A stretch of 64,000 bases of DNA from Chionoecetes opilio (lineage: Eukaryota > Arthropoda > Malacostraca > Decapoda > Majidae), in NCBI GenBank assembly GCA_016584305.1, contig JACEEZ010004786.1:184041-248040 (forward strand), written 5' to 3'. Every line of letters begins with the position of its first letter. Position 1 is the first letter of the stretch. Of this stretch, positions 11,909-23,723 are shown piece after piece. The position numbers were made by a program, and so were the translations under genes. The notes below the pieces were generated by a model. That model ran no database searches, was not told the origin of the DNA, and was given only the letters and a program-made list of their open reading frames with translations.

Positions 11909-12157
11909 AGAACATTAAAATCTGGCTGCTCCTCCTTCTTAGAACATTAAAATCTGGCTGCTCCTCCTTCTTATAACATTAAAATCTGGCTGCTCCTCCT
12001 TCTTAGAACATTAAAATCTGGCTGCTCCTCCTTCTTAGAACATTAAAATCTGGCTGCTCCTCCTTCTTAGAACATTAAAATCTGGCTGCTCCTCCTTCTT
12101 AGAACATTAAAATCTGGCTGCTCCTCCTTCTTAGAACATTAAAATCTGGCTGCTCCT
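11909..12157. repeat. 32-bp minisatellite, ~8 copies
   Basis: The unit AACATTAAAATCTGGCTGCT plus CCTCCTTCTTAG repeats with almost no divergence, implying recent expansion. Confidence 0.9.
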
Positions 12158-12711
12158 GCATTCTTTTCTTTATCAGTAGATCAGAGAATGTAAAAAAGGG
12201 GAAAAACCCACCAAATATAACCACATACACACATACAGTCCTATGGTCTATTTCTCATACACCAATAGGAGTATGTATAGGAGTAATATAAGCGGGGAAT
12301 CCTTACTGAGCTAGGACTGTGTGAGAGCAATGAGGAGAGATGGAAAATAGTAGAACTAACTAAAGCCTTTTGAACTAGAGGCTTTTATATAATTAACTCT
12401 CACTCTATCACACTTGACATCAAACTTAAAAAAATGTCCAGCTGACATATAAACCAGCTGTGTAATAGACGGTATAAGCCAGCTAGTATACTTGATAACC
12501 CCTTATACCTTACAGCCTCTGCCTTGGCCTGGCTAGATCCTTCCTCAAGCTGCCATTGGAACTGATGGTAGTCCTTTATGATGCAACACTGCTATCTGCT
12601 GGGTCATTTCCATCTGTTTCTAATCTTTCTCATCCCAATGCTGCTTCTTTCATTATACCAAATACAAGTTAATAACAATGTTCTGTTACTAAGGCCCGTA
12701 CCGAGTCATGA

Positions 12712-12878
12712 TGAAGGTTGAGCGACAACCTTCGTCGACTTAGGAAGGTTACCACAAAAGGGATAGTTTTCGACCTTCGTCGCTGCTCTTCGTTCCGAAA
12801 ACTATCCCTTTTGTGGTAACCTTCCTAAGTCGACGAAGGTTGTCGCTCAACCTTCATCATGACTCTCAGTACGGGCAT
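12712..12878. mobile_element. Near-perfect foldback MITE, ~167 bp
   Basis: Arms of about 80 bases are almost identical in inverted orientation (GCCCGTAC...AAGGGATAGTTTTCG). The loop is about 15-20 bases near 12795. No target duplication could be fixed. Confidence 0.75.
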
Positions 12879-12889
12879 AAGAGTCCTCC

Positions 12890-15039
12890 CCTCCTGCCCA
12901 GAAAAGACAGGCGTGGCACTGTCAATCATCTACATCATAATCAACATGTGAATATCTTTCATGACATTATGCAGAAGTAGATTCACATTATAGTACTATT
13001 TAGAAATACAACACACAAATTTTGCATACCTCAGGAACTTTCAAAAGTTTGGCAATCTGCTGCTCGAGGGGCTCGTGTCAGTGTGCTGTCAAGTCCCTCA
13101 ATAAGTTCACGTAAGTCTAGGGGTTAAAAGCATGGAGGGGGACAAAAAGGCAGGATATCAGGGCTGGTATTATTTGTTTCGAACATGGCCATCACTTATA
13201 TAAAGCAATAGTTTCTGGGTAGAATTCTGTTCAAACCCAACATATAGTATTTTGAGATTTAATCATGATGGCATTATTATGATTCCCTGTCTGTGTAACA
13301 TATTGCAGTCATTTTCTTAGTCAGACATATTAACTTAACCTCTGGATGTCTCAGAAGAGTGAAAGTAAATACATTCTAATGTTTATAAAGAAACCATGAA
13401 AAATGTAGCCTTGACTTTCACTAAAAATCTACCATGACACCCACAGTGTAACTTCAAATCTTACTCACAGGTTATCTGAATCCCCTCATAGTTGTAAAAG
13501 CAGAGTACATTTCATGTTCATTTTAATATCAATACTTAATCTCAAAATATTACTCCAAGGATGATAGGCAGCACCAAAGTGAGCAAAATCACTTCTGATT
13601 CCTGCATGTGCTCCTCTTATAAAGATCCTCTGCATAAGAAATACATGGGGAAAGCATTTCTTGATCTTTTCACACAAGCTCCCTGGCAATATAGCCATCA
13701 ACATTTTTTAACGGGCTCAAACTTCATATTAATTACGTTGCTACTTTCTAACCTTTTCTACATACGTAAACATCTCGGTAACTCAAAAAGAACTAATCAT
13801 GCGAGAAAAACTGGTTAATCATAGTAATTTGATAGTGAAGAGCAGTGGTGCAAGTAGTGTGACCCTGGTGCTGCCTACCGCCTCTACCTCAGCATCTATT
13901 TGATTTGTCTTTTGAGGAGCCTTTAAAAAAAGTGTGAATTCAAAATCAATAGTCTTGACTTTAAATGAAGAATGTATGATAAAAAAAGTATGGATCAGCA
14001 TTATGGAAGATGACGTCTCACAGAGAACACTGCACGATGCACTGACTGTGTTCATTACCATAGACATTATGACAATATTGAACAACCTCCACTGTTGCAT
14101 GGGCCCGGAAATGTACCGAGATCCATGCACGTCACTGCAATTATACGTAAAAATCTATAAAAAGAAACTCTTGTACAATCATGAGAACTGAGCATTTCTG
14201 TGACATTCATACACTTTAGCGTTTTTCCCTGGGTGAAACTGCAAACATACTTTAACAAAGATAGAACACCAACCTTTACCATACCATACAATACATCAAT
14301 GCATCTGCTTAATTTTTTAAGATTTTTCAAATACTAAAAACACTTGTTATCTACTTCATTATAAAACAAGTGCTCTTATCAGGTTCACAATCTTATTTCA
14401 GTAAGTTAAGTCATAGATTCATTAGAGTTCTTGTGCGAAGGAAACAGGTTGGGGAGCAATACCTTCAGTCATGAATTATCACAGTGGCCTGGTAGGCCTC
14501 GCCCTCTCCTGCCTAGAGAACTCTCACAGCCAGAGAGCTGTTCCCACCCAAGAGAGAGGAGGCCTTAAGTACACACCTCAAGACATTACACATATCAATG
14601 GTAGCATTCTTTAAAAGGCAATTCAAATTACTGTTTCTATGATATAAAAAAATACTCCCTCTTAATGTATCTGACATTAATCGAGGGTGTATGCATCTTA
14701 ATGGCCTATCACGCCAAACAGAACAATTGCCCAAGAATGCTCCAAATGTCCAGAAATGTTTTGTTACAAATATCTGTTACTATCAATGCCAAGATGTTGA
14801 TTTTTTGCAGAATTATAATTCTGAGCATGACGAACACAATGATTATGATCAATTTGCGGGTATGAAATAGTAATTAACTGTCAACATTAATGGTAATTTG
14901 GGTGATTTTCAAAGTCAAACTTTGGGAGCAATTTTTTACATATTATGCATTCATAAGTGGTGTATAACATGGATGAAAGATAGATAACCATTATGAAGTA
15001 AAACTCAATGTCCATCTGTTCGTATGTCTATCTGTCTGT
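12890..15039. other. No convincing gene; one weak exon-like stretch
   Basis: AT-rich. Minus strand 13029-13117 is exon-like: a CCCCTAG acceptor-type start, GAG|GTATGC at the end, and the peptide ELIEGLDSTLTRAP in one frame and EQQIAKLLKVPE in another, which would need a frameshift. I cannot link it to a gene, and nothing else here looks coding. Confidence 0.35.
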
Positions 15040-15575
15040 GTAGATGTGCCGTAAGGGCCCAACCCCAAAACATGAAACAAATATGACATAAATCAGACAA
15101 ATCAAGGCTCACTATTAGTTAATTAGTGGGTGCAGTAGTGTAGGAGAAGTTGATTTTCCAAGCATTGTCCAGAGAAAAAAATATTTCCGCTCAACGAGTC
15201 TTCAACAAAAAGGTCCTGATATAGAAATGCAGGTTATTGAAACCTTGAAGACTGCCCTTGGCCCAGTGGCCATGGCAGCCGGCCAACAGTGGCCGTGGCA
15301 GCCGGCCAACAGTGGCCGTGGCAGCCGGCCAACAGTGGCCGTGGCAGCCGGCCAACAGAGCCGAGGCAGCCGGCCAACAGTGGCCGTGGCAACAGGTCGC
15401 CGGCCAACAGAGCCGAGGCAGAAACTTTGTTTTGATTGGGTTTTTACCTTACCGCAAGTGCCATGACGGCCTCATATCCAAACTCAGCTTATAGAGGAAG
15501 GCCTGATATAGCACTATACACACACAAAAACTACTTTTTCCGCGGGTGGCGTGTTGGGCCCTTAAGATGCACCTA
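15040..15575. mobile_element. Possible TIR element around a 23-bp minisatellite
   Basis: GTAAGGGCCCAAC near 15050 and GTTGGGCCCTTAAG near 15555 are inverted, with weaker similarity inward (GATATAG, TTTTTCCGC). The ends are imperfect, so the call is tentative. Confidence 0.4.
15266..15420. repeat. 23-bp GC-rich minisatellite, ~6 copies
   Basis: The unit TGGCAGCCGGCCAACAGTGG plus CCG repeats, with some units reading AACAGAGCCGAGG. Each unit contains GGCCGGC-type palindromes. Confidence 0.85.
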
Positions 15576-15599
15576 CCCATACTCCATGTTTGGTAAGAC

Positions 15600-16916
15600 T
15601 AATACAGTAATACAGCCACATGGCTACAGATAGTTTTGTAATGCTATTATGTTATGCATCTTACCAATGGGTATCACTACTACTATGCTGATTTGAACAA
15701 AATAAAGTACCATTAATAGGTAAAAAATAAGAGAACTGTACATACTTAAAGATAACAACACTGATAACATAATTAAAGTCTGAAGAAAAGAAAAAAAATT
15801 GCTCAGTGTAATTTTAACAGAAAAAATACATTAATGGAAAATCTATATTGAATGAATATTTTCATAATGTATGAGCAAAGTAAAGTATGCATCGCATTCC
15901 TGTACCATAAGATTATTTTTTCTTAAATGGCCTTAGATTTCACTCTTCATCTTGGCACTGGAAGGTCAAGGTGTGGAGAGAGGTTTGCCGGCCCTCACGA
16001 CCCTCGCACAGGCACTCAAACCAAGGAACTGATTCACAAACACAAGGATGCAACGTTTAAGTAACAGGAACTACCTCGTGTAGATTTCACGGCCTCTTGT
16101 AGCTTCCTTATTTTCTTATGTTCTTATGTTTACAAAATCTACTGCATGCACTGTATTCCCCGTGTTACTGCGTTAGATAATGATTCATGACTTACTTTAA
16201 CGATACATATGGATAGCTGATTACATATTTTTACAGTAGTACATACTAATAATGTACGTGTAATGTGTAGTGTAATAGCACGTAGACGCTGCCACTCCCA
16301 GACCATAAACAGCAGTAAAAGATATTGCAGTATTGCTTCGTGTAAAAGTAACAAGGTAATAAAAACTTAAAATAAACTATGAAACACAAATACGTATAGC
16401 TCCCGACAGCACTCTCTCTCTGTCTCTCTCAATTAGCTGTGTTTTTATGGCATCTAAAGTTCGTGCTGTAGTTGTTGTAAATGTATTTTCTGTTGCACAC
16501 GTCATAGCTCCTTGTAGCCTCTGACCAGTTATATTTATTGCGGGTTCGCATAATAAAAATAAATAAATAAATGGAGAGGGTTAATGCCTAGCTCCCGCGA
16601 TACTCGGTTCAGCACTGTATACATGCCACGTGTATGCAAGCCCAGCCTTAGACTGGCAAGCACGAGTGGTTTCTGATGTGAATAGATGTGAAATTGCACT
16701 AAGTTATGCACAGGTAATCAATTATAACCACAAATATTTGATAATTGGCCCAAATTGTGATAATGTGGTGGCAAAGAAGATGACACTGTAGAGTCTGTGC
16801 CTTGGACAAGCCAGGACACGAACTGTTAAACCCCCTGACAGTCTTTTCCTAAAACATACCAAGTTAATCATAACGAGCATCTTACCACTTGCAGTGTCTT
16901 TTGGTACAGGAAAAAG
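15600..16916. other. No gene seen; LINE-tail fragment inside
   Basis: AT-rich. Bases 16055-16135 hold a LINE-tail fragment (ACAGGAACTACCTCGTGTAG then CGGCCTCTTGTAGCTTCC). The rest shows no feature I can support. Confidence 0.5.
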
Positions 16917-16927
16917 GTATTCTGATA

Positions 16928-16941
16928 TAATATAGATATAT

Positions 16942-16992
<51 letters not shown>

Positions 16993-16999
16993 TATATAT

Positions 17000-17045
<46 letters not shown>
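16928..17045. repeat. (TA)n microsatellite
   Basis: About 115 bases of TA dinucleotides with short interruptions; insertion target of the adjoining TA-specific elements. Confidence 0.9.
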
Positions 17046-17047
<2 letters not shown>

Positions 17048-17747
17048 CAGGGAAGTCCCGAAGATACGAGCAGTTAGGTTCCACCTGGCATACTCGTAAA
17101 GCGAAATCTCGTATAGCGAAATACATAACTAATGGTAAAATATAGGTTTGGTTCCAGAACCCCATCAAAGACATGTTTTTCAAGCTAAAATAAACTGTAG
17201 GGGTTCCAAGGTTGGGGCCACACACCTGGCTAATTACCCTTAAAGGTCAGGCTGCACACCTGGCTAATTACCCTTCAGGTCACGCCTTGCTTGGGGTGAC
17301 CTGACTGGGGTCAACCAAAATCCCCTTTTGTCCAGCCCGGGAGTCCTGTATTCAGTCAGTTACCTACCAACCACTACAGTGAGAGGAACACCACTCCTCC
17401 TCTCCCTGTGTTCCTCTCACTGTAGTGGTTGGTAGGTAACTGACTGAATACAGGACTCCAGGGCTGGACAAAGGGGGATTTTGGTTGACCCCAGTCAGGT
17501 CACCCCAAGCAAGGCGTGACCTGAAGGGTAATTAGCCAGGTGTGTGGCCTGACCTTTAGGGATAATTATCCAGGTGTGCGGCCCCAACCTTGGGACCACT
17601 ACAAAACTATACCAAACACAACAAACACAATGTTTGAATGTCGTAGCATTGGATTTTTGATCTCGTATATTGAAAATAGACCCTAATTTACTCAGCTCGT
17701 ATCATTAATTTCTCGTTACCGAATGCTCGTATAACGGGACTTCCCTG
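17048..17747. mobile_element. Tigger-like MITE, 700 bp
   Basis: Left CAGGGAAGTCCCG and right CGGGACTTCCCTG are inverted, with further pairs (ATACGAGC, CTCGTATA). TA flanks lie at 17046-17047 and 17748-17749. The interior is mostly a second hairpin (17203-17592). The right-hand TA is shared with the adjoining Tc1 element. Confidence 0.75.
17203..17592. repeat. Long hairpin nested in the Tigger-like MITE
   Basis: Arms of about 180 bases: CCAAGGTTGGGGCC through TGAGAGGAACA, mirrored by TGTTCCTCTCA through GGCCCCAACCTTGG. The loop is about 16 bases near 17395. It resembles an independent foldback MITE inserted in the outer one. Confidence 0.75.
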
Positions 17748-17749
17748 TA

Positions 17750-19171
17750 CAGTGGCCGCAAAAAAAATGTATACATTTTGACCGCAAGAAAAATGTATAC
17801 ACCCGAAAGCGCGTAAAGATTTCACCTTCGTTCCCGCCATATAAATGGTGGGCGGAGCTAGTGAGGAGGGAGGGAGGTGGAGGGAGTCTCCCTCCACCCC
17901 ACCACCAACACACAACCACACTCAGTGCTTTTCGAGAGCTGATAGAGAGAGGGTGGTTTTACGCATGCTCCGGACCGCCCTTTTTGACTTGGCAGCGAAC
18001 CTTGGAGTGTTATATCTCGGCTCCCACTTGTCAGAATGGGACGTAACAAACTTTCAAATGAAGAGAAGACCCGTGCCCTTACCCTCCTGAAGGAAGGAGC
18101 ATCTGTGATACGTGTGGCCGCAGAGGTGAACGTTACACGCATGGCGATTTACAACCTGAAGAAAGCTGTTGAGTCATTGCCACCCGGTACCGTTCCGCCA
18201 AGGAAACCTGGTTCTGGAGCCCCCCAAAAAACATCTCCTCGGACTGACAAAATTATGAGGCGTGAAGTATTGAATGATCCTGCAATAACTGCCGCAGAAC
18301 TGAAGAAAAATCATCCAGCTTTGTTAGGAAACGTCTCTGTTCGCACCATTCAACATCGCCTGCAAATTTCGCTGAAATTACCAACCCGCCGCGCCGCCAA
18401 AAAGCCTTTACTGACAGAAGCTATGAAGAAGAAGCGGCTTTCCTTTTGTAAGAGATACCGGCAGTGGACACCAGAGCAGTGGAAGAAGGTCATGTTCAGT
18501 GATGAAAGCACTTTTAGACTGGTTAGGATGGCTTCAACGACAGTGCGCCGTCCAAGTGATGTGTCACGGTACCACCCAAAATATACCGTGAAGACCGTGA
18601 AACACCCAGATAGCGTTATGGTTTGGGGTGGTTTCAGTGGCAATAAGGGCAGGGGAGGTCTGTACTTCCTCCCAAAGAATGTTACCATGAAAGGGGCAAA
18701 TTACATTGAAGTGTTACGTGATCATCTGTTAGTGCCCTATGCCATTCACGAGTGCGAGGTGTTCATGCAAGATTCTGCCCCTGCCCACCGGTCCAAAGTT
18801 GTTCAAAAGTTCCTAACAGACAATAACATCCCTGTGTTGGACTGGCCTGGCAATTCCCCGGACCTAAATCCGATTGAAAACGCCTGGAATGAGATGAAAA
18901 AGGCGATCGCGAAGAAACGGCCGACGAACATCAACGAGCTGAAGCAGGTCCTGACGAAGCTGTGGGTGGAAATGGACCTCTCCTACTTCACCAAACTCGC
19001 CACTTCCATGCCCAAGAGGATTGGGATGGTCATCCAATACAAGGGAAACATGACCAAGTACTAATATGTGAATAAGAAACCTGTGTTACTGAAACTAAAG
19101 TACTGTAAGTTACATATTGTTGTTTTATTGTCCGAAAATTATAAATGTATACATTTTTTTTGCGGCCACTG
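17750..19171 (+). mobile_element. Tc1/mariner transposon with intact transposase
   Basis: The 1422-bp element has perfect 29-bp terminal inverted repeats (CAGTGGCCGC, eight A, then TGTATACATTT) and TA on both sides (17748-17749, 19172-19173). A second inner copy of the end motif (ACCGCAAGAAAAATGTATAC) lies at about 17781-17801, a likely second transposase-binding site. It carries one uninterrupted transposase gene. Identical ends and an open frame suggest recent insertion and possible activity. Confidence 0.9.
18036..19064 (+). CDS. Tc1-family transposase (342 aa, intact)
   Basis: Cuts and pastes the surrounding element. The N-terminus has an HTH region (residues ~1-60, with VIRVAAEVNVTRMAIYNLKK) followed by a second HTH-like region to ~115 (TAAELKKNH, VSVRTIQHRL). 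The catalytic DDE domain shows FSDES (first D, ~residue 158), MQDSAPAH (second D) and DLNPIENAWNEM (E), with 34 residues between the second D and the E, the DD34E spacing of Tc1. VWGGFSGNKGRGGLYFLP matches the conserved block between the two aspartates. The length is normal for the family (about 340 aa). The ATG at 18036 is the first in frame and gives the expected N-terminus. No frameshift or stop is present. Confidence 0.93.
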   Translation: MGRNKLSNEEKTRALTLLKEGASVIRVAAEVNVTRMAIYNLKKAVESLPPGTVPPRKPGSGAPQKTSPRTDKIMRREVLNDPAITAAELKKNHPALLGNVSVRTIQHRLQISLKLPTRRAAKKPLLTEAMKKKRLSFCKRYRQWTPEQWKKVMFSDESTFRLVRMASTTVRRPSDVSRYHPKYTVKTVKHPDSVMVWGGFSGNKGRGGLYFLPKNVTMKGANYIEVLRDHLLVPYAIHECEVFMQDSAPAHRSKVVQKFLTDNNIPVLDWPGNSPDLNPIENAWNEMKKAIAKKRPTNINELKQVLTKLWVEMDLSYFTKLATSMPKRIGMVIQYKGNMTKY

Positions 19172-19204
<33 letters not shown>

Positions 19205-19407
19205 TGCTTGTTTTCAAAGATAATTTGTTACATAATTTTTTTCTCTATTACTTTCTTGAAATATAGGCTACTTTCCTTCAATCTTTTGACCAAAGTTAAC
19301 ATTACCATCCTATGTACCAAGAGAACTTAGAGAAAAAACCTTAGGTCGAGGTGAAGGAGATCCCAGGCCGTGGTGCCCAGCCAAGACTCATGACTAGAAC
19401 ACGTATA

Positions 19408-20042
19408 CAGGGGAAGCTTTATCATCTAGCCTCAGGAAGACCCAAGGCAGGTCATAGGTAGAAAAGTTCCTCCGATAGAGGGTTGTCCCCCCAGAAATAT
19501 AAAAATATATAAAATTGGTAAAATATATGAAAAGCATTTTTCAATATAAAAATCTTTGCAATAATTGTCTGCTAACTTCAGCAGGCTGTCCTTTTCTTTC
19601 AAAATGGTATGAGCAGTCTTCCTTCCACAACCAAATTCTTGCAAGATGTTAGCTCACGATAACCCTCTCTCAATTTTCCTTACAATGTTCACTTTGTCCT
19701 CGATGCTCATCACATTGTGATTGTGTTTGGCACCACCATTGCGTTTGGCACCACACGAGGAAGCCACACTTTGAAGGGCAGTAGCACCAAACAACACCTC
19801 TAAATAATGGAACAGCAAGGCATAGGGAGGCACAGGTGAGCTCTCTCAACACAAGCATCACCGGGAGGGTGTGGCGCCACCACCCCACGCTGGCCAGGGT
19901 GGTGTGTGGCGCACGGCTCACACAGGCCCGGGGTGCTGGGAGGGTGCTAGCTAGATTTTAAACAACCTTGGGACTGTTTGTGAAAAGTTCAGTAGCTCGA
20001 GGTGCTCCTAGGCTAGAAGGTCAGATAATAAAGTTTCCCCTG
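19408..20042 (-). mobile_element. Decayed pogo/Tigger-like element
   Basis: Ends CAGGGGAAGCTTTATCATCT and the inverted AGATAATAAAGTTTCCCCTG, flanked by TA (19406-19407 and 20043-20044). It contains a remnant of a pogo-type transposase N-terminus (19556-19708), so it is a deletion derivative of a Tigger-type element. Confidence 0.75.
19556..19708 (-). pseudogene. Tigger transposase N-terminal HTH remnant
   Basis: Minus strand reads MSIEDKVNIVRKIERGLS, a stop, then LQEFGCGRKTAHTILKEKD. This matches the CENP-B/pogo N-terminal helix-turn-helix pattern (KVxIIxxxExG, then EFGxGxxTxxxIxKxKD). An in-frame TGA interrupts it and the rest of the transposase is missing. Confidence 0.7.
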
Positions 20043-20587
20043 TATGAAAGTTCGATGCAACATCAGATTATTTTTTAAAGTATAACTATTACAACCTAGC
20101 ATGTATAGGAATACAACCTTTCATTCTTAATTAAGATTATCATATTAGGATAACTTAGACCTTGTTATTTAATGCATATTTAAGTAAAATTCATGCTGCA
20201 CTTATCATCACGTTCCCACCGCTGTTCCTATAACTCCTGTTGGCACAAGATACACCCACAATAACTGGGCATACAAACAGATCTTTTCCTACAAATACTA
20301 CAGAGACGACCTAACATGCAAGTTACGTTGCGACAAGAGTATGAATCTTGGACAGGCAAAGGGTTACTCGTCACCTGGACGTAAGGTGACCTCAACTTTA
20401 ACCTTTATAAAACAAGACTCAAGACTCCCCCCCGGCCTGCACACCCACGGCAACCAAACACGTACACACACACACACACACGGCAATGTACGGGACACCA
20501 AAGTCACACCAATTATTATACTTTTTGACTGACACACACGCACAGACACACACTTTATATACACCAATGTATATTTTGATATAATAT

Positions 20588-20713
<126 letters not shown>

Positions 20714-21065
20714 ATGGAGATGCAGAAGGGAGTTACAGAAAGAGATGCGTGGAAGCAAAGATGAGAGAGAAGAGATGTGGTAATTTTGGGTGCATGGCAC
20801 ATGCATTAAAGGCAAAGGCAAAGAACAAAGGTGCTGGAAATGAAGTGCTCAGGTGCGACATTGTTTGATAAGAGCTTAGAGTAAAGAACAACAGGGCCAG
20901 AAAGGTGAAGAGAGAAGCAGCAGAGTTATCTAGAGAGAGCAGACAGGGAGAACGTAAGTGGTATGATCATATGGAAAGAGCGAAGTAGGAAAGAATGGTT
21001 ATGAGAATGTATAGATCTTGAGTAGAAGATGGGAAAGGGATTGATGGACGAGTAAGGAAGTGTAG

Positions 21066-21210
21066 AGTTGATTGATTGATTTAATGCCAAAAAGGGGGAA
21101 ATATGCCAGACATCAGAGGTCATATGGCACTATGGCTAAGCATAAAAAGGGAGGGCTTAGAGAGAAAGAGTGAAACGGAGAGGGATGGGAGAGGAACGGC
21201 TTGTTAAAGG
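21066..21210. repeat. Interspersed repeat beginning GATTGATTGATT
   Basis: A second copy lies at 32853-32990 (ATGCCAAAAA, CAGACATCAGAG, GGCACTATGGC). A ~40-base piece of its start, inverted, also interrupts the MITE at 26231-26485. Possibly a SINE; no promoter boxes were identified. Confidence 0.6.
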
Positions 21211-21245
21211 AAGTGTAGAGTCAACAGGAGGCTAAGTATTCAGGA

Positions 21246-21459
21246 GTAACCCCTTGAGGCCCAGAACGTAATTTCCATTGTATTTGTGCTACCATTAGAC
21301 GATTTTTAAAGAATATAAGCAATGTTTTTATAGATATGACCTGTTTAGTATCCTTGTCCACTGCCTAATTTGGTATATTCAGCTACTTTTCTTAATTTTA
21401 TGGCTAACAGACAGACAATTTTATGTAGCAAAGGAAAGATCTGGGCGTGAAGGGGTTAA
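21246..21459 (+). mobile_element. TTAA MITE (piggyBac-like), copy 1
   Basis: A ~215-bp element with imperfect inverted ends CCCCTTGAGGCCCAGAACG and ATCTGGGCGTGAAGGGG. The right flank is TTAA; the left is GTAA. One of 15 copies in the window. Confidence 0.75.
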
Positions 21460-22029
21460 TTAAAAGGTGTGTATGGGAGAGTGATTTAGAAAGATGTGGT
21501 TTATAAGTGCAACAGTGCAGCCATTGAGACCCGGAGCTGCCTCATCTTATCTCTATTTTTTTATCCTGAAAGTCTCCAAGAAGAATTGTAAACACTGGAG
21601 ATTATTTTTCTTTAAAACATAAATAAAAGTACCCTAATTTCTAACTTAAATGACATGTTCAATTTTCCATGTAAAGTGTGAGGTCTGTGATTCTTTAGCT
21701 GCACATTGTAATCAGCTACTTCTCATATCCCTTTGTTGAGTTTGTGAATACTCTCTGAGGATTTGATTTTTTTTCTTCAATGAGACCTTTCAATTGCCTC
21801 TATTACACAGTCCCTTCAAATGATTCTTTGACCAGTATGTCAGCATTTTTCCTTCTCATAAGTTCTATCAAACAAAGACTTAAACATATTCAATACACGA
21901 TCTTACTTGCAAAAAGTATAAACATATGTGGAAGGATGGCAGGAAAACAGGTCGAGGCAGGAATACTATATCTTAATCATCTCTTACGTTTCAACACCGT
22001 CTTCTTCTGAGAGAATAAACATGCAAACA

Positions 22030-22305
22030 GAGTGAGGCCCCTGTATTCATCTAGTTGTATTCATCTAGTTGTATTCATCGAGTTATATTATACAGGGCCT
22101 GAGCTACACTCGTATGGCCCCGTCTCCATTGCTACATTTTATCATTCATCCTTAGTTCTTAGTGTTGGCCGAAACCATCACCCCGGGAGGCGGGTCACAA
22201 ACCCCCGGCTAACACCCGGTACCCATTCACTGCTGGGTGGACAGGGGCTCGGGTTTTAAGGAAACAGCCCATCTATCTCTGCTCTGCCCGGGGAGCGGGC
22301 GGGAT
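22030..22305 (-). mobile_element. tRNA-derived SINE, head-truncated copy
   Basis: Same family as 50830-51109: shares GGCCCCGTCTCCAT, TTCTTAGTGTTGGCCGAA, GGCGGGTCACAAACCCCCGG and CCCATTCACTGCTGGGTGGA. The tRNA-like head is missing beyond TGCCCGGGGAGCGG. The tail is (ATCTAGTTGTATTC)n. Confidence 0.7.
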
Positions 22306-22309
22306 TTTT

Positions 22310-22615
22310 AATGAGATTTATTGAGATTTTAATGACATTGAGATTTTAAGAATGAGATTTATTGAGATTTTAATGAAATTTATTGAGATTTTAAGAACGA
22401 GATTTATTGAGATTTTAGGAATGAGATTTATTGAGATTTTAAGAATGAATTTTTTTGAGATTTTAAGAATGAATTTTTTTGAGATTTTAAGAATGAAATT
22501 TTTTTAGATTTTAAGAATGAAATTTTTTGAGATTTTAAGAATGAGATTTATTGAGATTTTAAGAATGAAATTTTTTGAGATTTTAAGAATGAGATTTATT
22601 GAGATTTTAAGATTA
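22310..22615. repeat. ~20-bp minisatellite, ~15 copies
   Basis: The unit GAGATTTTAAGAATGAGATT and variants directly follow the SINE copy. Confidence 0.85.
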
Positions 22616-22913
22616 TTGATGTTATAAGAAGATTTTGTACTGAGAAGTAAGAGATAACACTATAGTATCCTGCTTCAACCTGTGTTTTCCCATCAACTTT
22701 CCTCTCATTGACTCACCTCGTCCAAATGTATGTCCTGTATACATGCACAACACATCATACATAGGCAATGGTTCACACACAACCATTTTTTTGTATTTAT
22801 GTATCTTTTTTCATTTGTCATAAAACCTGGATCCTAAAATACTGACGAGGCGATACGCATGACCCCGGCAGCGGGCGTGTGGGTCACAGTACATCACACC
22901 CAACCGCACAGGC

Positions 22914-23124
22914 TTAACCCCTTCAGACCCAAACCGTAATTTCCACTGTAATTTGGGTACCATTAGACAATTTTAGTTAATATAAGCAATATTTTATAGA
23001 TATGACCTGTTTAGTATCCTTGTCCACTAATTGATTTGGTATATTAAGTCACTTTTTGTAATTTCATGACTAACAATAGACAACTTTATATAGCAAAGGC
23101 AAGATCTGGGCGTGAAGGGGTTAA
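22914..23124 (+). mobile_element. TTAA MITE, copy 2
   Basis: TTAA at both ends; CCCCTTCAGACCCA...CTGGGCGTGAAGGGG. Confidence 0.8.
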
Positions 23125-23502
23125 CAAACACCCTCATGAGCAACAGTTGACACTCATGTGTATTCGTAAAAAAAAAATTTACACATGACTTTTTGTGCAA
23201 GCTGCCTTAAAAAATAAAAAAAGCTGTGACCCTATTTGAATATTTCCATTATCTTTACAGTTTGTAGAAGATGCAACACTTCATGCATTCTCTCAGTCAC
23301 AAAGTACTGTACATGCGTCTGTCGGCCCTGACATGACATGCCATCATTATCATGTCAGAAAGTTTGTACAATAGGAGCATTTATACTATATTTTCAGGTG
23401 TCCTTGTGATTGTTTCTGTTTTTGAATGAAGTAGCTGCTGCCCCTGACTCTTGGTAACAGGAGTTTGGGGATTTTGAGGTACCTAGGACAACATGCCACT
23501 AT

Positions 23503-23723
23503 ACTCTTGCTTTTTTTTACGAGGCAAAAATCCTGCCCCCTTGCTGCTTACTGACTGATATTTAATGCCAGGAGAAGGGAATACTACGCTTCTTCTAAAT
23601 TTCAGCTGTATTTGATCATAGTTAACCATATTATCAGGTAAACACAGGCATCATTCTAAGCATGAGACCTTAAAATAGAATGAAATTTTTGCCTCGTTAA
23701 AAAAATAGACTATAGTGAAAGGC
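23503..23723. mobile_element. MITE with ends ACTATAGTCTATTTTTTTAA
   Basis: One of three copies (others 33745-34035 and 53660-53879). The core is CTTGCTGCTTACTGACTGAT and GAGAAGGGAATACTACGCTT; the right end TTAAAAAAATAGACTATAGT is the inverse of the left end. Non-coding. Confidence 0.7.
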
